DNA from: Geminocystis sp. NIES-3709
Lineage (GTDB): Bacteria; Cyanobacteriota; Cyanobacteriia; Cyanobacteriales; Cyanobacteriaceae
Length of the DNA: 64,000 nucleotides
Direction: 5' to 3'
NCBI RefSeq assembly: GCF_001548115.1
Contig: NZ_AP014821.1
Coordinates: 806,001-870,000, forward strand
Under the pieces are notes generated by a model that was given only the letters and a program-made list of their open reading frames with translations, made no database searches and was not told where the DNA came from. Position 1 is the stretch's first letter. The number at the start of each line of letters is the position of its first letter. The position numbers were made by a program, and so were the translations under genes. Below are positions 1 to 8,516 of the stretch, one piece after another.

Positions 1-496
1 AAAGAAAAGGAGTCATATCAAACTCAAATTTATCGTTAACCTTACAATAACCAAAAGGAGGATTCATGGCTACTTTTCTATCTCTTAAATGATTCCAGCC
101 GTGTGATACTCTTTCTGATAATCGATCAACCTCCATTTCTGCAAGAGAACCGAGCATATTAATTTGAAATCTACCAACAGCAGAGGAAGTATCTACATGA
201 TCATCTAATGCAATTAACTTGACATTATTATTTTCGACTATCTTAATAAACTCCTTTAGCTTAACTAAACTACGAGTTAGACGATCGAGTCTAGTACAAA
301 TAACTTCAGAAATTATATTATTTTCAATATCATTAATTAACTGTAAAAAGTTAAATCTTTTATCCTTACTGCCTGAATCTATATCACAGTAAATATATTC
401 TGCACCTTGTTCTCTCACTCTCTTTTCTTGTTGTTCTAAAGCGTGTGAGTTTTCAGCTTGTTCTCTTTTGCTTACTCTACAATACCCTACTTTCAT
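1..496 (-). CDS. Large serine recombinase, N-terminal part (runs off the window edge)
   Basis: No 5'-edge-to-stop frame is closed here; I translated the minus strand from the ATG at 496 and it stays open to base 1, about 165 residues. The start reads MKVGYCRVSKREQ, with the serine nucleophile in the YCRVS motif. TRLDRLTRS supplies the catalytic arginines, and LGSLAEMEVDRLSER is the usual end of the resolvase domain. The sequence WNHLRDRKVAMNPPFGY begins the recombinase (DNA-binding) domain, so this is a large serine recombinase of the XisF/phage-integrase kind, not a small resolvase. An AGGT-type ribosome site precedes the ATG. It sits directly beside broken comM with its start 57 bases from the break, as expected for an integrase at the end of its own element. 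The cargo lies outside the window. Confidence 0.9.
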   Translation of the reverse strand, partial: MKVGYCRVSKREQAENSHALEQQEKRVREQGAEYIYCDIDSGSKDKRFNFLQLINDIENNIISEVICTRLDRLTRSLVKLKEFIKIVENNNVKLIALDDHVDTSSAVGRFQINMLGSLAEMEVDRLSERVSHGWNHLRDRKVAMNPPFGYCKVNDKFEFDMTPFL

Positions 497-552
497 GTTA
501 CCTAGTGGCAAATATTTAAAGTTCTATTATATACTGACATTGTACACCTATT
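497..552. other. Element/comM junction (probable attachment-site arm)
   Basis: The minus-strand comM reading frame loses family similarity right after the residues GVLFL, where the family continues with DELPEF. From 552 down to 502 the frame instead encodes 16 unrelated residues and a stop, and the recombinase ATG follows at 496. This 56-bp segment is therefore the likely left arm of the attachment site. The exact crossover dinucleotide cannot be placed without the other end of the element. Confidence 0.6.
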
Positions 553-1473
553 CAGAAAAAGCACTCCATTATGTGATAGAGATATTTCTCCGGGTTGAGG
601 AAAAGAGCCACCTCCCACAAGGGCAACACCACTGGCAGAATGGTGAGGACTACGAAAAGGACGCTCTCGTATTAATGAGCCTTTGTTTTTAAGTAATCCT
701 GCCACTGAATAAATTTGCGATACTTGCAAGGCTTCCTGAAAATTCAAAGGAGGTAAAATTGTGGGTAATCTCCTTGCTAACATGGTTTTTCCAGCCCCTG
801 GAGGCCCTACAAATATTAAATTATGTCCCCCTGCAGCGGCTATTTCTAAAGCTCTACGTCCGTGATTTTGTCCTTTTACATCTTTTAAATTATAAGCTCG
901 ATCGAGCAAATTATGACGATCGTTTTCCTCCTGAAAAACAGTCCGTTGAAAGCTAGATGGATTTTGTAAAAATTCTGCAACTTCGTTAATATGATTCAAC
1001 CCATAAACTTTTATTCCTGCTACCACCGCCGCTTCTTGGGCGTTATCTTTTGGCACGATTATCCCACTCAAACCCAATTTTTCTGCCGTAACCGCTATAG
1101 GTAAAACTCCAGCAATCGATCGTAATCCACCATCAAGAGAAACCTCTCCCAAAAACAAATAATCATTTAAGTAAGTCGGATCAATTTGCTCTGAAGCGGC
1201 CAAAATACCAATACTAATAGGCAAATCAAAACTAGGCCCTTGTTTTTTTTAATCGGCGGGAGATAAATTAATCGTTATCTGACGTACTGGAAAAGCAAAA
1301 CCTGAATTTTTTAAGGCCGCTTTTACTCTTTCCCTTGACTCTTGTACTGCGGTATCAGGTAAACCTACCACAATAACTTTAGGCAATCCCCCCGACACAT
1401 CGACCTCAACTCCTACTTTTACCGCATCAATACCGACAATAGTGGCACTCCAAACTCTAGCTAACATAAGCAA
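502..1473 (-). pseudogene. comM: comM/yifB, Mg-chelatase-like AAA+ ATPase, broken by insertion and nonsense codon
   Basis: The N-terminal half of a YifB/ComM protein: [17 protein letters not shown] at the start, then a LonC-like fold, then the Walker A motif [10 protein letters not shown]. In naturally transformable bacteria ComM is a hexameric helicase that aids branch migration of incoming DNA. There are two lesions. First, codon 75 is TAA at 1251-1249 where the family has Leu ([15 protein letters not shown]). The reading frame is the same on both sides, so a single T-to-A substitution explains it. Second, the gene is cut after GVLFL at about 553 by the recombinase element, losing Walker B and the whole C-terminal half. 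The remaining 3' part probably lies beyond base 1, on the far side of the element. Confidence 0.9.
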
Positions 1474-1675
1474 TTAAAAATTAGCAACTTATAACTAATT
1501 ATGCTACCAAATCGATCATTATGAAAGATTTTTTATTTAGCTAAAGATTTTTTTGATACGATCGTAATAATGCTATTAATTTAACTAAGGTGATTTCTGA
1601 AAAAGGATCTACCCAAAAAATCAAAATTTTGCGATAATCATAGCTGTACAATAAAGATAATTGGCGTTACGTTTA

Positions 1676-1915
1676 ATGGATCAAGCTATTGAATTAACAC
1701 AATCTCAGATTGAAGATATACGAATGGCTGCAAGTAAAATGTATGGTGCTTTTCGCCGCTCATTTCAAGCAGAAAGAATTTGGGGATGGGGGCGAGATAA
1801 TGTTCAACTTGGTTTGGAAGAAGAACGTACTGGTATTATTTGTTGGGAGCAGGTCAAATTTGCCGAACAAAAAAACTACTTGACAAAAGAACTAAAATGG
1901 TTTTTGGTTAACTAA
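1676..1915 (+). pseudogene. ISAzo13-type transposase, N-terminal remnant
   Basis: The frame begins MDQAIELTQSQIEDIRMAAS and includes RSFQAERIWGWGRDNVQLGL and RTGI, which I recognise from the N-terminal helix-turn-helix part of cyanobacterial ISAzo13/Rhodopirellula-type transposases. A dozen or so residues normally found between RSFQAE and the WGWGRD motif are missing, and similarity fades after RTGIICWEQ. The matching C-terminal remnant lies at 3590-3799, with an ISKra4-type remnant between. Family assignment is from memory of the motif, not from a search. Confidence 0.6.
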
Positions 1916-2417
1916 ATTAATCTTAATTCTCTTATTTTCTTTAAAAATGATCCCTGAACAACAAGCACAACTGAATCTACATATTCGAGCTATTGCCAAT
2001 ATTCTTTATCAACAATCTGATGTTAATCAACTTCATAATTTGGCTACTATAGAAGAAACTATTCGAGAACAAACCCTTAAATATATTACTCCACAAATAG
2101 GATTTTTTTTATCCAAAACATCACAAACACCCAATCGGGAAGAACCCGAAACATCAGAAGTATAATTGGGGAATTACCCATTACTGAAAAACAAGCCATT
2201 AGATTAAATTTAAAAACAAATCAAAGAATTAGTCCTTACCTGGAGAAAAAAGAGAAATACTTGATTGGTATCATTTGATGGAAAACTTAAACAAAATGGG
2301 AGGAAGTAGGAAAAGATTAAAGGAAGCAGAAAATTTGCTTTGGTGTGGGAAAATAGATGAAACAATCACATTAATGTCACAGGTGAAGAAAAAAAAAGCA
2401 GAAAATTTCTGTAACTA

Positions 2418-3369
2418 TAGTCATTAAAAATAAGAATGAGACACTTAACTGTCACAATAACTGCGGATTATTTCATCTAAACTAATATCTTCTTTACTAT
2501 ACATTCTTGCCCTTTTTAATGCACTAAAATCATGTTCAATATCATTAAAGTCAGGAGAATAAGTTGGCAAAAATATCACTTGATGCCCTGCATTTTTTAC
2601 TAACTCTTTTATTTTATTTTTTCTATGAATTGGTGCATTATCCATGATCAGTATTGAAAATTCTTTCAGGGATGGTAATAAATATTTTACAAGCCACCCT
2701 TCAAAACTTTCTGCATTTAAACTTCCTCTGAAAATCATTGGTGCAATAAAGTCTCTTTCTTTTTTTCTTCTTCCTGCTACTAAACTTTCTCTTTTTCCTC
2801 GTTTTCCTTGCTTATTTCCATAAATTTTTTTCCCTTTTTTTGACCATCCATAAATACAACTACTTTTTTCTTCAAACCCAGATTCGTCAATAAATACAAG
2901 ACTTTTGATGCCATGTTTTTTTACTAATTCTCTTATTGTTATTAAGTATTTTATTCTCTCTGTACTATTTCTCTCTCTATAGCGTAACTGTTTTTTTTTC
3001 TAGTAATCTTCATTCTTTTAAAAGCATAAGATATAGCGGGAACTGTTACTCCAAACTTGTTTGCTCTCTCAATTAATTTATCATCGGGATTTTCTATCAC
3101 ATCACGGTATAATGCTGACCAATTTAATTTGCGATGTCGATATTTCACGATAGTTGGTTTTAAGTTTTCTCTGGTTAACCAGCGATATATTGAAGCTCTT
3201 GATACCCCGAAAATTCTACTTGCTTTAGTTACACTACCTTTATTCTCTACATCGTCAATAACCTTTTCTCTCAATTCTAAATTATGATACATTATAGTAT
3301 TAGTAAAATCTGAATATTTGTTGATTTTAATTCTATCACTAACTGTCTCAGTGTTATTTTAAATAACTA
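2418..3369 (-). mobile_element. IS630-type insertion sequence, copy 1 (952 bp)
   Basis: The element starts TAGTCATTAAAAATAAG at 2418 and ends with the imperfect complement TTATTTTAAATAACTA at 3369. A duplicated TA flanks it (2416-2417 and 3370-3371), the hallmark of IS630/Tc1-mariner insertion. A near-identical 952-bp copy lies at 20504-21455; I noted about six base differences, four of which change an amino acid. The element sits inside the ISKra4 remnant, so it arrived after that element. Confidence 0.95.
2445..3292 (-). CDS. IS630-family transposase, copy 1, read through a -1 frameshift
   Basis: Two overlapping frames form one DDE transposase. The upstream frame (3292-2951, 113 residues) starts MYHNLELREKVID and carries a helix-turn-helix (SRIFGVSRASIYRWL). 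Slippage by -1 on a run of nine A (plus-strand T run, 2991-2999) continues as KKKQLRYRERNSTERIKYL into the catalytic frame. That frame has the three acidic residues in LVFIDESGFE, ILIMDNAPIH and YSPDFNDIEHDF. The fused product is about 282 residues, normal for the family. The identical slippery run in the second copy argues for programmed frameshifting and against decay. Confidence 0.9.
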
Positions 3370-3589
3370 TATTTGGAGACTCATAGAGAGCGGATTGTTA
3401 ACTACGGTTATTATTAGGAAGAACAAATTTGTTCTATTGGTTCAGGAGCGGTAGAATCAACGGTAAAGCAAATAGATAGGCGACTCAAAATTTCAGGTGC
3501 ACAATGGAACAAAGAAAACATCGCTCAAGTACTCAAACATAGATGTGCATATCTCAATAATTGTCTTTAAGCAGTCAATAGTACTTTTG

Positions 3590-3799
3590 TTTCGCATAAC
3601 TGACTTTCTCCCTGTAGAAACTATGTTAGCTTGGGCAAAAACCATGACATGGAAAGGATTAAGACCAATTGTTAACTTCAGTGAGAAAGTATATGAAAAA
3701 GGAATCTCTTTAACAAAAAAAGAAATGAAAAACATTGAAATGCACTTGGAACGTAATCCAGACTTGCCAAAATGGGATATTCTTATCCGATCTTCTTAG
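3590..3799 (+). pseudogene. ISAzo13-type transposase, C-terminal remnant
   Basis: The frame reads MLAWAKTMTWKGLRPIVNFS, then VYEKGISLTKKEMKNIE and LERNPDLPKWDI, and stops at 3799. This is the usual C-terminus of ISAzo13-type transposases. It follows the ISKra4 stop at 3570 directly, and with the fragment at 1676-1915 it brackets the ISKra4 remnant. This supports insertion of the ISKra4 element into the ISAzo13 gene. The central catalytic part is missing. Confidence 0.6.
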
Positions 3800-4032
3800 C
3801 GGGTAATTTCTTTCTAAGAAATCACCTTAAGTGAATTATAAAAATAATTAATGATTAATTATTAAAGGATCAACTATCTAGTTTTAACTAATTTTCTTTG
3901 GTTGAACTGAAGGTTAATTTAACACTGCCACGACTGATATATAAACTTTAAAGATAGGAAAGATTGCAAAATCACATAGAATTAAATATTATAGTTATGG
4001 TAAAATTTAGCAAGTTAAATACAGACAATAAA

Positions 4033-4806
4033 ATGTCAAAAAAATCATTTTTAAAAGGGCTATATATTTTTTGTTTAGTGTTATTAGGAATAATCTATTT
4101 TCCCTCTATAACAAGAGGAAATAATAATCCAAAGATTTTAGTAGGTGCAGCGGCTAGTCTTCAACCAGCTTTAAAAGAATTCAGTAAAAAATATCCTCAA
4201 AATGTTGACTATAGTTTTGCCTCTTCTGGTATTTTACAACAACAAATTGAACAAGGAGCTCCTATTGATGTATTTATTTCTGCTTCATCGAAACAAATGG
4301 ATACTTTAGAGAAAAAGAATTTATTATTATCTAATAATAGAAAAAATTTATTACTTAATCAAATTGTCTTAATTACTCCTCAAAAAAATTCTTTATCTTT
4401 AACTAATTTTTCTCAATTAGCACAACCAAAAATAAAATTAATTGCAATTGGTGAACCACGAAGTGTACCCGCAGGACAATATGCCATAGAAGTATTTAAA
4501 AACTTAGGAATTTTAGCCTCCTTAGAATCTAAATTTGTATTTGGAAATAATGTCAGAGAAACTTTAACTTATGTAGAAACAGGAAATGCTGATGCAGGAA
4601 TTGTCTATTTGACTGACGCTAAAAGTTCTGATAAAGTAAAAGTAATAACGATCGCAGATAAAAAGTTACACACATCAATTATTTATCCTGTGGCAGTCAT
4701 TAAAAGTAGTAAATCTCAGCAAACAGCAAAAAAATACTTAGAATCTTTACAAAGTAAAACTGCTAGAAAAATTTTTCAAAAATATGGATTTGGCATCGCT
4801 AAATGA
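4033..4806 (+). CDS. modA: ModA, molybdate-binding periplasmic protein
   Basis: Periplasmic solute-binding protein of the molybdate ABC importer. From the ATG at 4033 the product begins MSKKSFLKGLYIFCLVLLG, a signal peptide or anchor. It continues with LVGAAASLQPAL, then FASSGILQQQIEQGAPIDVF, the ModA motif that contributes oxyanion ligands, and ends with LTYVETGNADAGIVYLTDA and KKYGFGI-type C-terminal residues. A longer frame from 3964 would add 23 residues before the signal peptide, so I prefer 4033. The stop overlaps the modB start by four bases (ATGA), implying translational coupling. Molybdate feeds Mo-cofactor enzymes such as nitrate reductase. Confidence 0.92.
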   Translation: MSKKSFLKGLYIFCLVLLGIIYFPSITRGNNNPKILVGAAASLQPALKEFSKKYPQNVDYSFASSGILQQQIEQGAPIDVFISASSKQMDTLEKKNLLLSNNRKNLLLNQIVLITPQKNSLSLTNFSQLAQPKIKLIAIGEPRSVPAGQYAIEVFKNLGILASLESKFVFGNNVRETLTYVETGNADAGIVYLTDAKSSDKVKVITIADKKLHTSIIYPVAVIKSSKSQQTAKKYLESLQSKTARKIFQKYGFGIAK

Positions 4807-5462
4807 CAATTAATTTATCTCCTTTATGGATTTCTTTAAAAGTATCATTATTTGCCAGTATAATTACTTTTATTTTAGGAATTACTATTGCCTATACACT
4901 ATATCAATATAAAGGAAAATGTCGATCGCTAATTGAAACAATTCTACTTATTCCCCTTGTTTTACCGCCTACTATTGTAGGCTTTTTAATATTAATATTT
5001 CTAGGAAAAAATACCATTATTGGTCAAATATTATCACGATGGAATTTTAATATTATCTTTACATGGTATGGTGCTGTCATTGCCTGTATAATTATTGGAT
5101 TTCCTTTAATGTTTCGATCGACTTTAGGTACGTTTGAACAAATTGATTCATTGTTATTAGATGCGGCAAGAGTTGAAGGTGTATCAGAAATTGCGATATT
5201 TTATCATATTACTTTACCCTTAGCTTTTCGTGGAATTTTGTCAGGTATAATCTTATCTTTTACTCGTATGCTAGGAGAATTTGGTGCAACTTTAATGGTA
5301 GCTGGAAATATCCCTAATAAAACTCAAACAATTCCTATGGCTATTTATTTTTCCGTACAAGCCGGAGAATTTAAAGAAGGTTGGTTTTGGGTTATTATTC
5401 TTTTGTTTTTTTCATTTTTTACTATTTTTATTGTTAATAATTTATCTCGGTATAAATTATAG
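4803..5462 (+). CDS. modB: ModB, molybdate ABC transporter permease
   Basis: Inner-membrane permease of 219 residues with about five hydrophobic segments. The EAA loop reads LLLDAARVEGVSEIAIFYHI, followed by TLPLAFRGILSG. GEFGATLMVAGNIPNKTQT is typical of ModB. Many cyanobacteria carry a ModB-ModC fusion, but this protein ends with LSRYKL after the last membrane segment and has no ATPase domain. No modC follows on this strand; the next gene is convergent. The ATP-binding subunit must therefore be encoded elsewhere or be shared. Confidence 0.92.
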   Translation: MTINLSPLWISLKVSLFASIITFILGITIAYTLYQYKGKCRSLIETILLIPLVLPPTIVGFLILIFLGKNTIIGQILSRWNFNIIFTWYGAVIACIIIGFPLMFRSTLGTFEQIDSLLLDAARVEGVSEIAIFYHITLPLAFRGILSGIILSFTRMLGEFGATLMVAGNIPNKTQTIPMAIYFSVQAGEFKEGWFWVIILLFFSFFTIFIVNNLSRYKL

Positions 5463-5571
5463 GTTTATTCAGTAAAATCACAGTATTATTTCATACATTT
5501 AAGCAAAAAAAGATGGTAAAATAATAAATAATTAAATTACCAAATTACATCATTAATTATTAGTAATCAAA

Positions 5572-6348
5572 TTAAGCCGCAACAGCTAAGGCTTCTTTTC
5601 CGTGCGATCGTAATAGTTCCATTAATTCATCACGATAGTCATGAAATTGGCTATGACGCTTGACTTGAGCATTCCGTTCTGGTAAATTAATACTCATCTC
5701 TTTTCTGACTGTACCCGGACGAGAACCTAAAGCATAGATTCGATCGGATAAAAATACAGCTTCTTCTACATCATGGGTGATCATAAAAATAGTTAACTTC
5801 GTGCGTTTCCACAAGTCCAAAATAAATTCGTGCATAGATTCTTTGGTGTGAATATCCAATGCACCAAAAGGTTCGTCCATTAGTAATACTTTGGGTTCTG
5901 AGGTTAATGCACGGGCAATCGCCACTCGTTGTTTCATACCTCCCGACAATTCTTTTGGTAAAGATTTCGCAAAATTAGTTAACCCTACTACACTTAAATA
6001 ATAACTAGCTTTTTCTTTGCGTTCTTTTTTTGATACTCCTTGTAATTTCAAACCAAATTCAGTATTTTCTTGTACATTTAACCAAGGATAAAGAGTATAA
6101 TGTTGAAAAACCATTCCTCGATCGGGACCGGGAGAAGTGATCGTTTTTCCGTCAATTTTTACTTCTCCAAAACAAGGTTTATCTAATCCAGCTATTTGAC
6201 GTAATAAAGTTGATTTACCAGAACCTGAAGCACCGACAGCACAAATAAATTCTCCTTCTTTTATGGCCATATTAATATCTTTTAATACAGCTAATTTACC
6301 ATTTTTTGTTTCAAAATTTTTATGTAAATTACTTATTTGTAAAAACAT
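5572..6348 (-). CDS. ABC importer ATP-binding subunit, probable guanidine uptake (Sll1082-like)
   Basis: An ATPase of the nitrate/sulfonate/taurine type, 258 residues. Walker A is GASGSGKSTLLRQ, the Q-loop is FQHYTLYPW, the signature is LSGGMKQRVAIARAL, and Walker B is VLLMDEPFGALD. An H-loop histidine lies in ITHDVEEAV. A GGAG ribosome site lies about eight bases before the ATG at 6348. It is the last gene of the riboswitch-led minus-strand operon, the same order as Synechocystis sll1077-sll1082. The family alone would suggest nitrate, sulfonate or bicarbonate; guanidine is inferred from operon position. Confidence 0.85.
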   Translation of the reverse strand: MFLQISNLHKNFETKNGKLAVLKDINMAIKEGEFICAVGASGSGKSTLLRQIAGLDKPCFGEVKIDGKTITSPGPDRGMVFQHYTLYPWLNVQENTEFGLKLQGVSKKERKEKASYYLSVVGLTNFAKSLPKELSGGMKQRVAIARALTSEPKVLLMDEPFGALDIHTKESMHEFILDLWKRTKLTIFMITHDVEEAVFLSDRIYALGSRPGTVRKEMSINLPERNAQVKRHSQFHDYRDELMELLRSHGKEALAVAA

Positions 6349-6384
6349 GATTTTTCTCCAAGATTAAACTAAATTTAATTAAAA

Positions 6385-7218
6385 TTAACGTTTTTGACTA
6401 GACCAATTACAGGAAAGTCTTAAAGCATATTGAAACAATAAATCTAAAGATAAACCGATAATTCCAATGACAATTAAACCGACAAAAATTTCGTCAGTTC
6501 TCAGAAATCTTCCAGCTACACTTATCCGTCTTCCTAAACCTTCCGTTGACGCAATTAACTCTGACACGATTACTAATTGCCATGCGGCGGCTAAATTAAT
6601 GCGACAAGCATCAAGAATGCCGGGCAAAGAATGGGGTAAAATCACTTGAGTTAAAATCTGCCAACGATTACCCCCTAAAATATACGTTGATTCGATCAAA
6701 TCTTTTGATACAAATTTTACAGTATCCATAACCATTAACGCATTAAAGAAAAATACACCTATAAATATAAGGGTGATTTTTGGTTCTTCTCCAATACCGA
6801 GATAAAGTATAAGAAGGGGAATAAAGGCAGGTGCCGGCATATAACGCATTAAACCAAATAGAGGCTCGAATAATGCTCGAATACTGGCAAAACTACCCAT
6901 TAAAATCCCAATGGGAATAGCGAATAAGGCGGCAAAGAAAAAACCAAATCCCACACGCCACAAACTAGCTATGGTATCTTTCTGTAAATCACCACTATTC
7001 CACAATCGCCCAAAAGCCTGTAAAACTCTACCCGGAGATGGTAAAAATTTGGGATCAATATCACCGATAGTTGTAATTAACCACCAAACCACAAAAGGAA
7101 TAGCGATCGAGGCAATGGTTAGGGTAATATATAAGGGTTTGGGAATATCCTCCGATAAGCGCCAAAAACCGTTAAGTATATTTGCTTTGCTTTTTTCCAT
7201 GTTTTTGGTTATCATCAT
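6385..7218 (-). CDS. ABC importer permease, probable guanidine uptake (Sll1081-like)
   Basis: A SsuC/NrtB-type permease with about six membrane segments. The EAA loop is LIESTYILGGNRWQILTQVI followed by LPHSLPGILDACRINLAAAW. I use the ATG at 7218 (MMITKNMEKSK); the longer frame from 7251 would need a TTG start and adds a charged, unlikely N-terminus. It lies 36 bases upstream of the ATPase gene and downstream of the binding protein. Substrate assignment rests on the operon, not on this protein. Confidence 0.85.
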   Translation of the reverse strand: MMITKNMEKSKANILNGFWRLSEDIPKPLYITLTIASIAIPFVVWWLITTIGDIDPKFLPSPGRVLQAFGRLWNSGDLQKDTIASLWRVGFGFFFAALFAIPIGILMGSFASIRALFEPLFGLMRYMPAPAFIPLLILYLGIGEEPKITLIFIGVFFFNALMVMDTVKFVSKDLIESTYILGGNRWQILTQVILPHSLPGILDACRINLAAAWQLVIVSELIASTEGLGRRISVAGRFLRTDEIFVGLIVIGIIGLSLDLLFQYALRLSCNWSSQKR

Positions 7219-7385
7219 AATTACTATTCTTTTTTTGCATGATGTTCTCAAGTTCGTATAATTAGGAGTTGCACTATTAGAGAATTAGATTATTTCTCAC
7301 CAAGACACAAAGGGTATTAGAAAGAGTGTTAAGTGATTAAATGAACTTGATTTTGGTTAGTTTTAATCGAATTTACAAGAGAATG

Positions 7386-8441
7386 TTAACTTTTAGTTTT
7401 GTTCTTTTCTGCATAGGCTTTGACAAATCGATCGTCAAAAATATTAGTAATATCTGCAGGTTGAGTTGCTAATCCCACATCTACTAAAAATTTACTCATT
7501 TCTTGACCAGAAAAATAAAGAGATTTCATATCATTACCCTCCTTAAATGCCTCTAAATTTTCCTCAATAGTGAATAATTTTGTCCCTCCTGCATATTCTT
7601 TATATTCATCAACGGAAACTCCTGCCCGTTTTGCCATAATTTCATTAGCTTGATCTGGGTTTTGTTGAATATAGTCTAAGGTAGCGAACCAAGAATCAAC
7701 CATTGCCTGTACTTGTTCTGGGTTTTCCTCTACAAATTTACGGGTAAAAACAAGGTGATCGGAAATTGAACCGGGGAAATCCTTAGAACTAAATAATTCT
7801 TTACTATTTGGACGAGTTAAGGCTTGAGTCGTAAAGGGTGCAAACACTGCCACCGCGTCAACTTGCCCTGCCACAAATGCTGCTGCAGCTGAACCTGTTT
7901 CAAGGGGTACAAATTCAATATCATCAGGAGATAAACCTGCTTCCTTCATGCCCAAAAGTAAGAGAAAATGATCTACGGTGCCTTCTTCTGCTGCTACTTT
8001 TTTGCCTTTCAAATCTTGAACAGAATTAATCCCTTCACTGACGATGATTTTATCGTTACCTGTGGAGTTGTCATTGACTAAGACTACTACTTGATCAGCA
8101 CCTCCGGCGATCGAATTTACAGTATCTCCTAATGTTTGACTATTTGCGTCAATTTGTTGAGCATTTAAAGTACTAATAGATTCAAGATAACCGTCAAACC
8201 ACTTGAGATCAACCTTGACATTATTTTGATCAAAAATACCTTGATCATTTGCTACTTGCCAAGGAAACCAACCAGGCCAAGCACTAAAACCTAATCTGAC
8301 TTCAGTTTCAGTGGAAGTGTTTGGAGTTGTCGGGGTTTCTGTGTTAGTCTGACTATTAGATGCGGGGTTAGAACAAGCTACACTTAAGCTAACAGTTGCC
8401 AAGAATATGACAATATATGATAAGAGCGATCGTCGTTTCAT
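7386..8441 (-). CDS. ABC importer substrate-binding lipoprotein, probable guanidine binding (Sll1080-like)
   Basis: From the ATG at 8441 the product begins MKRRSLLSYIVIFLATVSLS and has the lipobox SVAC, so it is a lipoprotein anchored on the outer face of the plasma membrane. A Thr/Ser/Asn-rich linker follows, then a SsuA/NrtA-like fold (VRLGFSAWPGWFPWQVANDQ, LKGKKVAAEEGTVDHFLLLL, VAGQVDAVAVFAPFTTQAL). A GAGAG ribosome site precedes the ATG. The gene lies between hypB and the permease, matching sll1080. Alternatives are aliphatic amines or sulfonates, but the riboswitch and gdmH in the same operon make guanidine the best guess. Confidence 0.83.
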   Translation of the reverse strand: MKRRSLLSYIVIFLATVSLSVACSNPASNSQTNTETPTTPNTSTETEVRLGFSAWPGWFPWQVANDQGIFDQNNVKVDLKWFDGYLESISTLNAQQIDANSQTLGDTVNSIAGGADQVVVLVNDNSTGNDKIIVSEGINSVQDLKGKKVAAEEGTVDHFLLLLGMKEAGLSPDDIEFVPLETGSAAAAFVAGQVDAVAVFAPFTTQALTRPNSKELFSSKDFPGSISDHLVFTRKFVEENPEQVQAMVDSWFATLDYIQQNPDQANEIMAKRAGVSVDEYKEYAGGTKLFTIEENLEAFKEGNDMKSLYFSGQEMSKFLVDVGLATQPADITNIFDDRFVKAYAEKNKTKS

Positions 8442-8516
8442 GGTTATAACTCTCAAAAGATTAAATGTTGATCAAAATGAAAAATTAATTGAGTTGAATA
8501 ATTGCTAATAAATTTT

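Larger units (their letters stand above)
1947..3570 (+). pseudogene. ISKra4-type transposase, decayed and split by IS630
   Basis: Pieces of one ISKra4-family transposase can be read in order. The N-terminus is MIPEQQAQLNLHIRAIANIL (1947-2165). After a frameshift near 2165 comes GELPITEKQAIRLNLKTNQR. An internal deletion follows, joining SPYLEK to REILDWYHLMENL. The next piece, KKKKAENFC, runs up to 2415. After the IS630 insertion the frame resumes as ETHRERIVNYGYY, hits an in-frame TAG, and ends IGSGAVESTVKQIDRRLKI...HRCAYLNNCL, stop at 3570. Removing the IS630 and one TA copy gives CNYLETHRERIVNY across the junction, which confirms the insertion point. The central catalytic region is lost, so it cannot be active. 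Confidence 0.85.

Noticed and set aside
468-692. Plus-strand ORF over the comM/recombinase junction
   Set aside because: It lies antisense to the comM pseudogene and the recombinase start, and its product has no family motif; both minus-strand genes explain the DNA.
3493-3735. 80-residue minus-strand ORF over the ISKra4/ISAzo13 remnant ends
   Set aside because: It is antisense to two recognisable transposase ends read on the plus strand.
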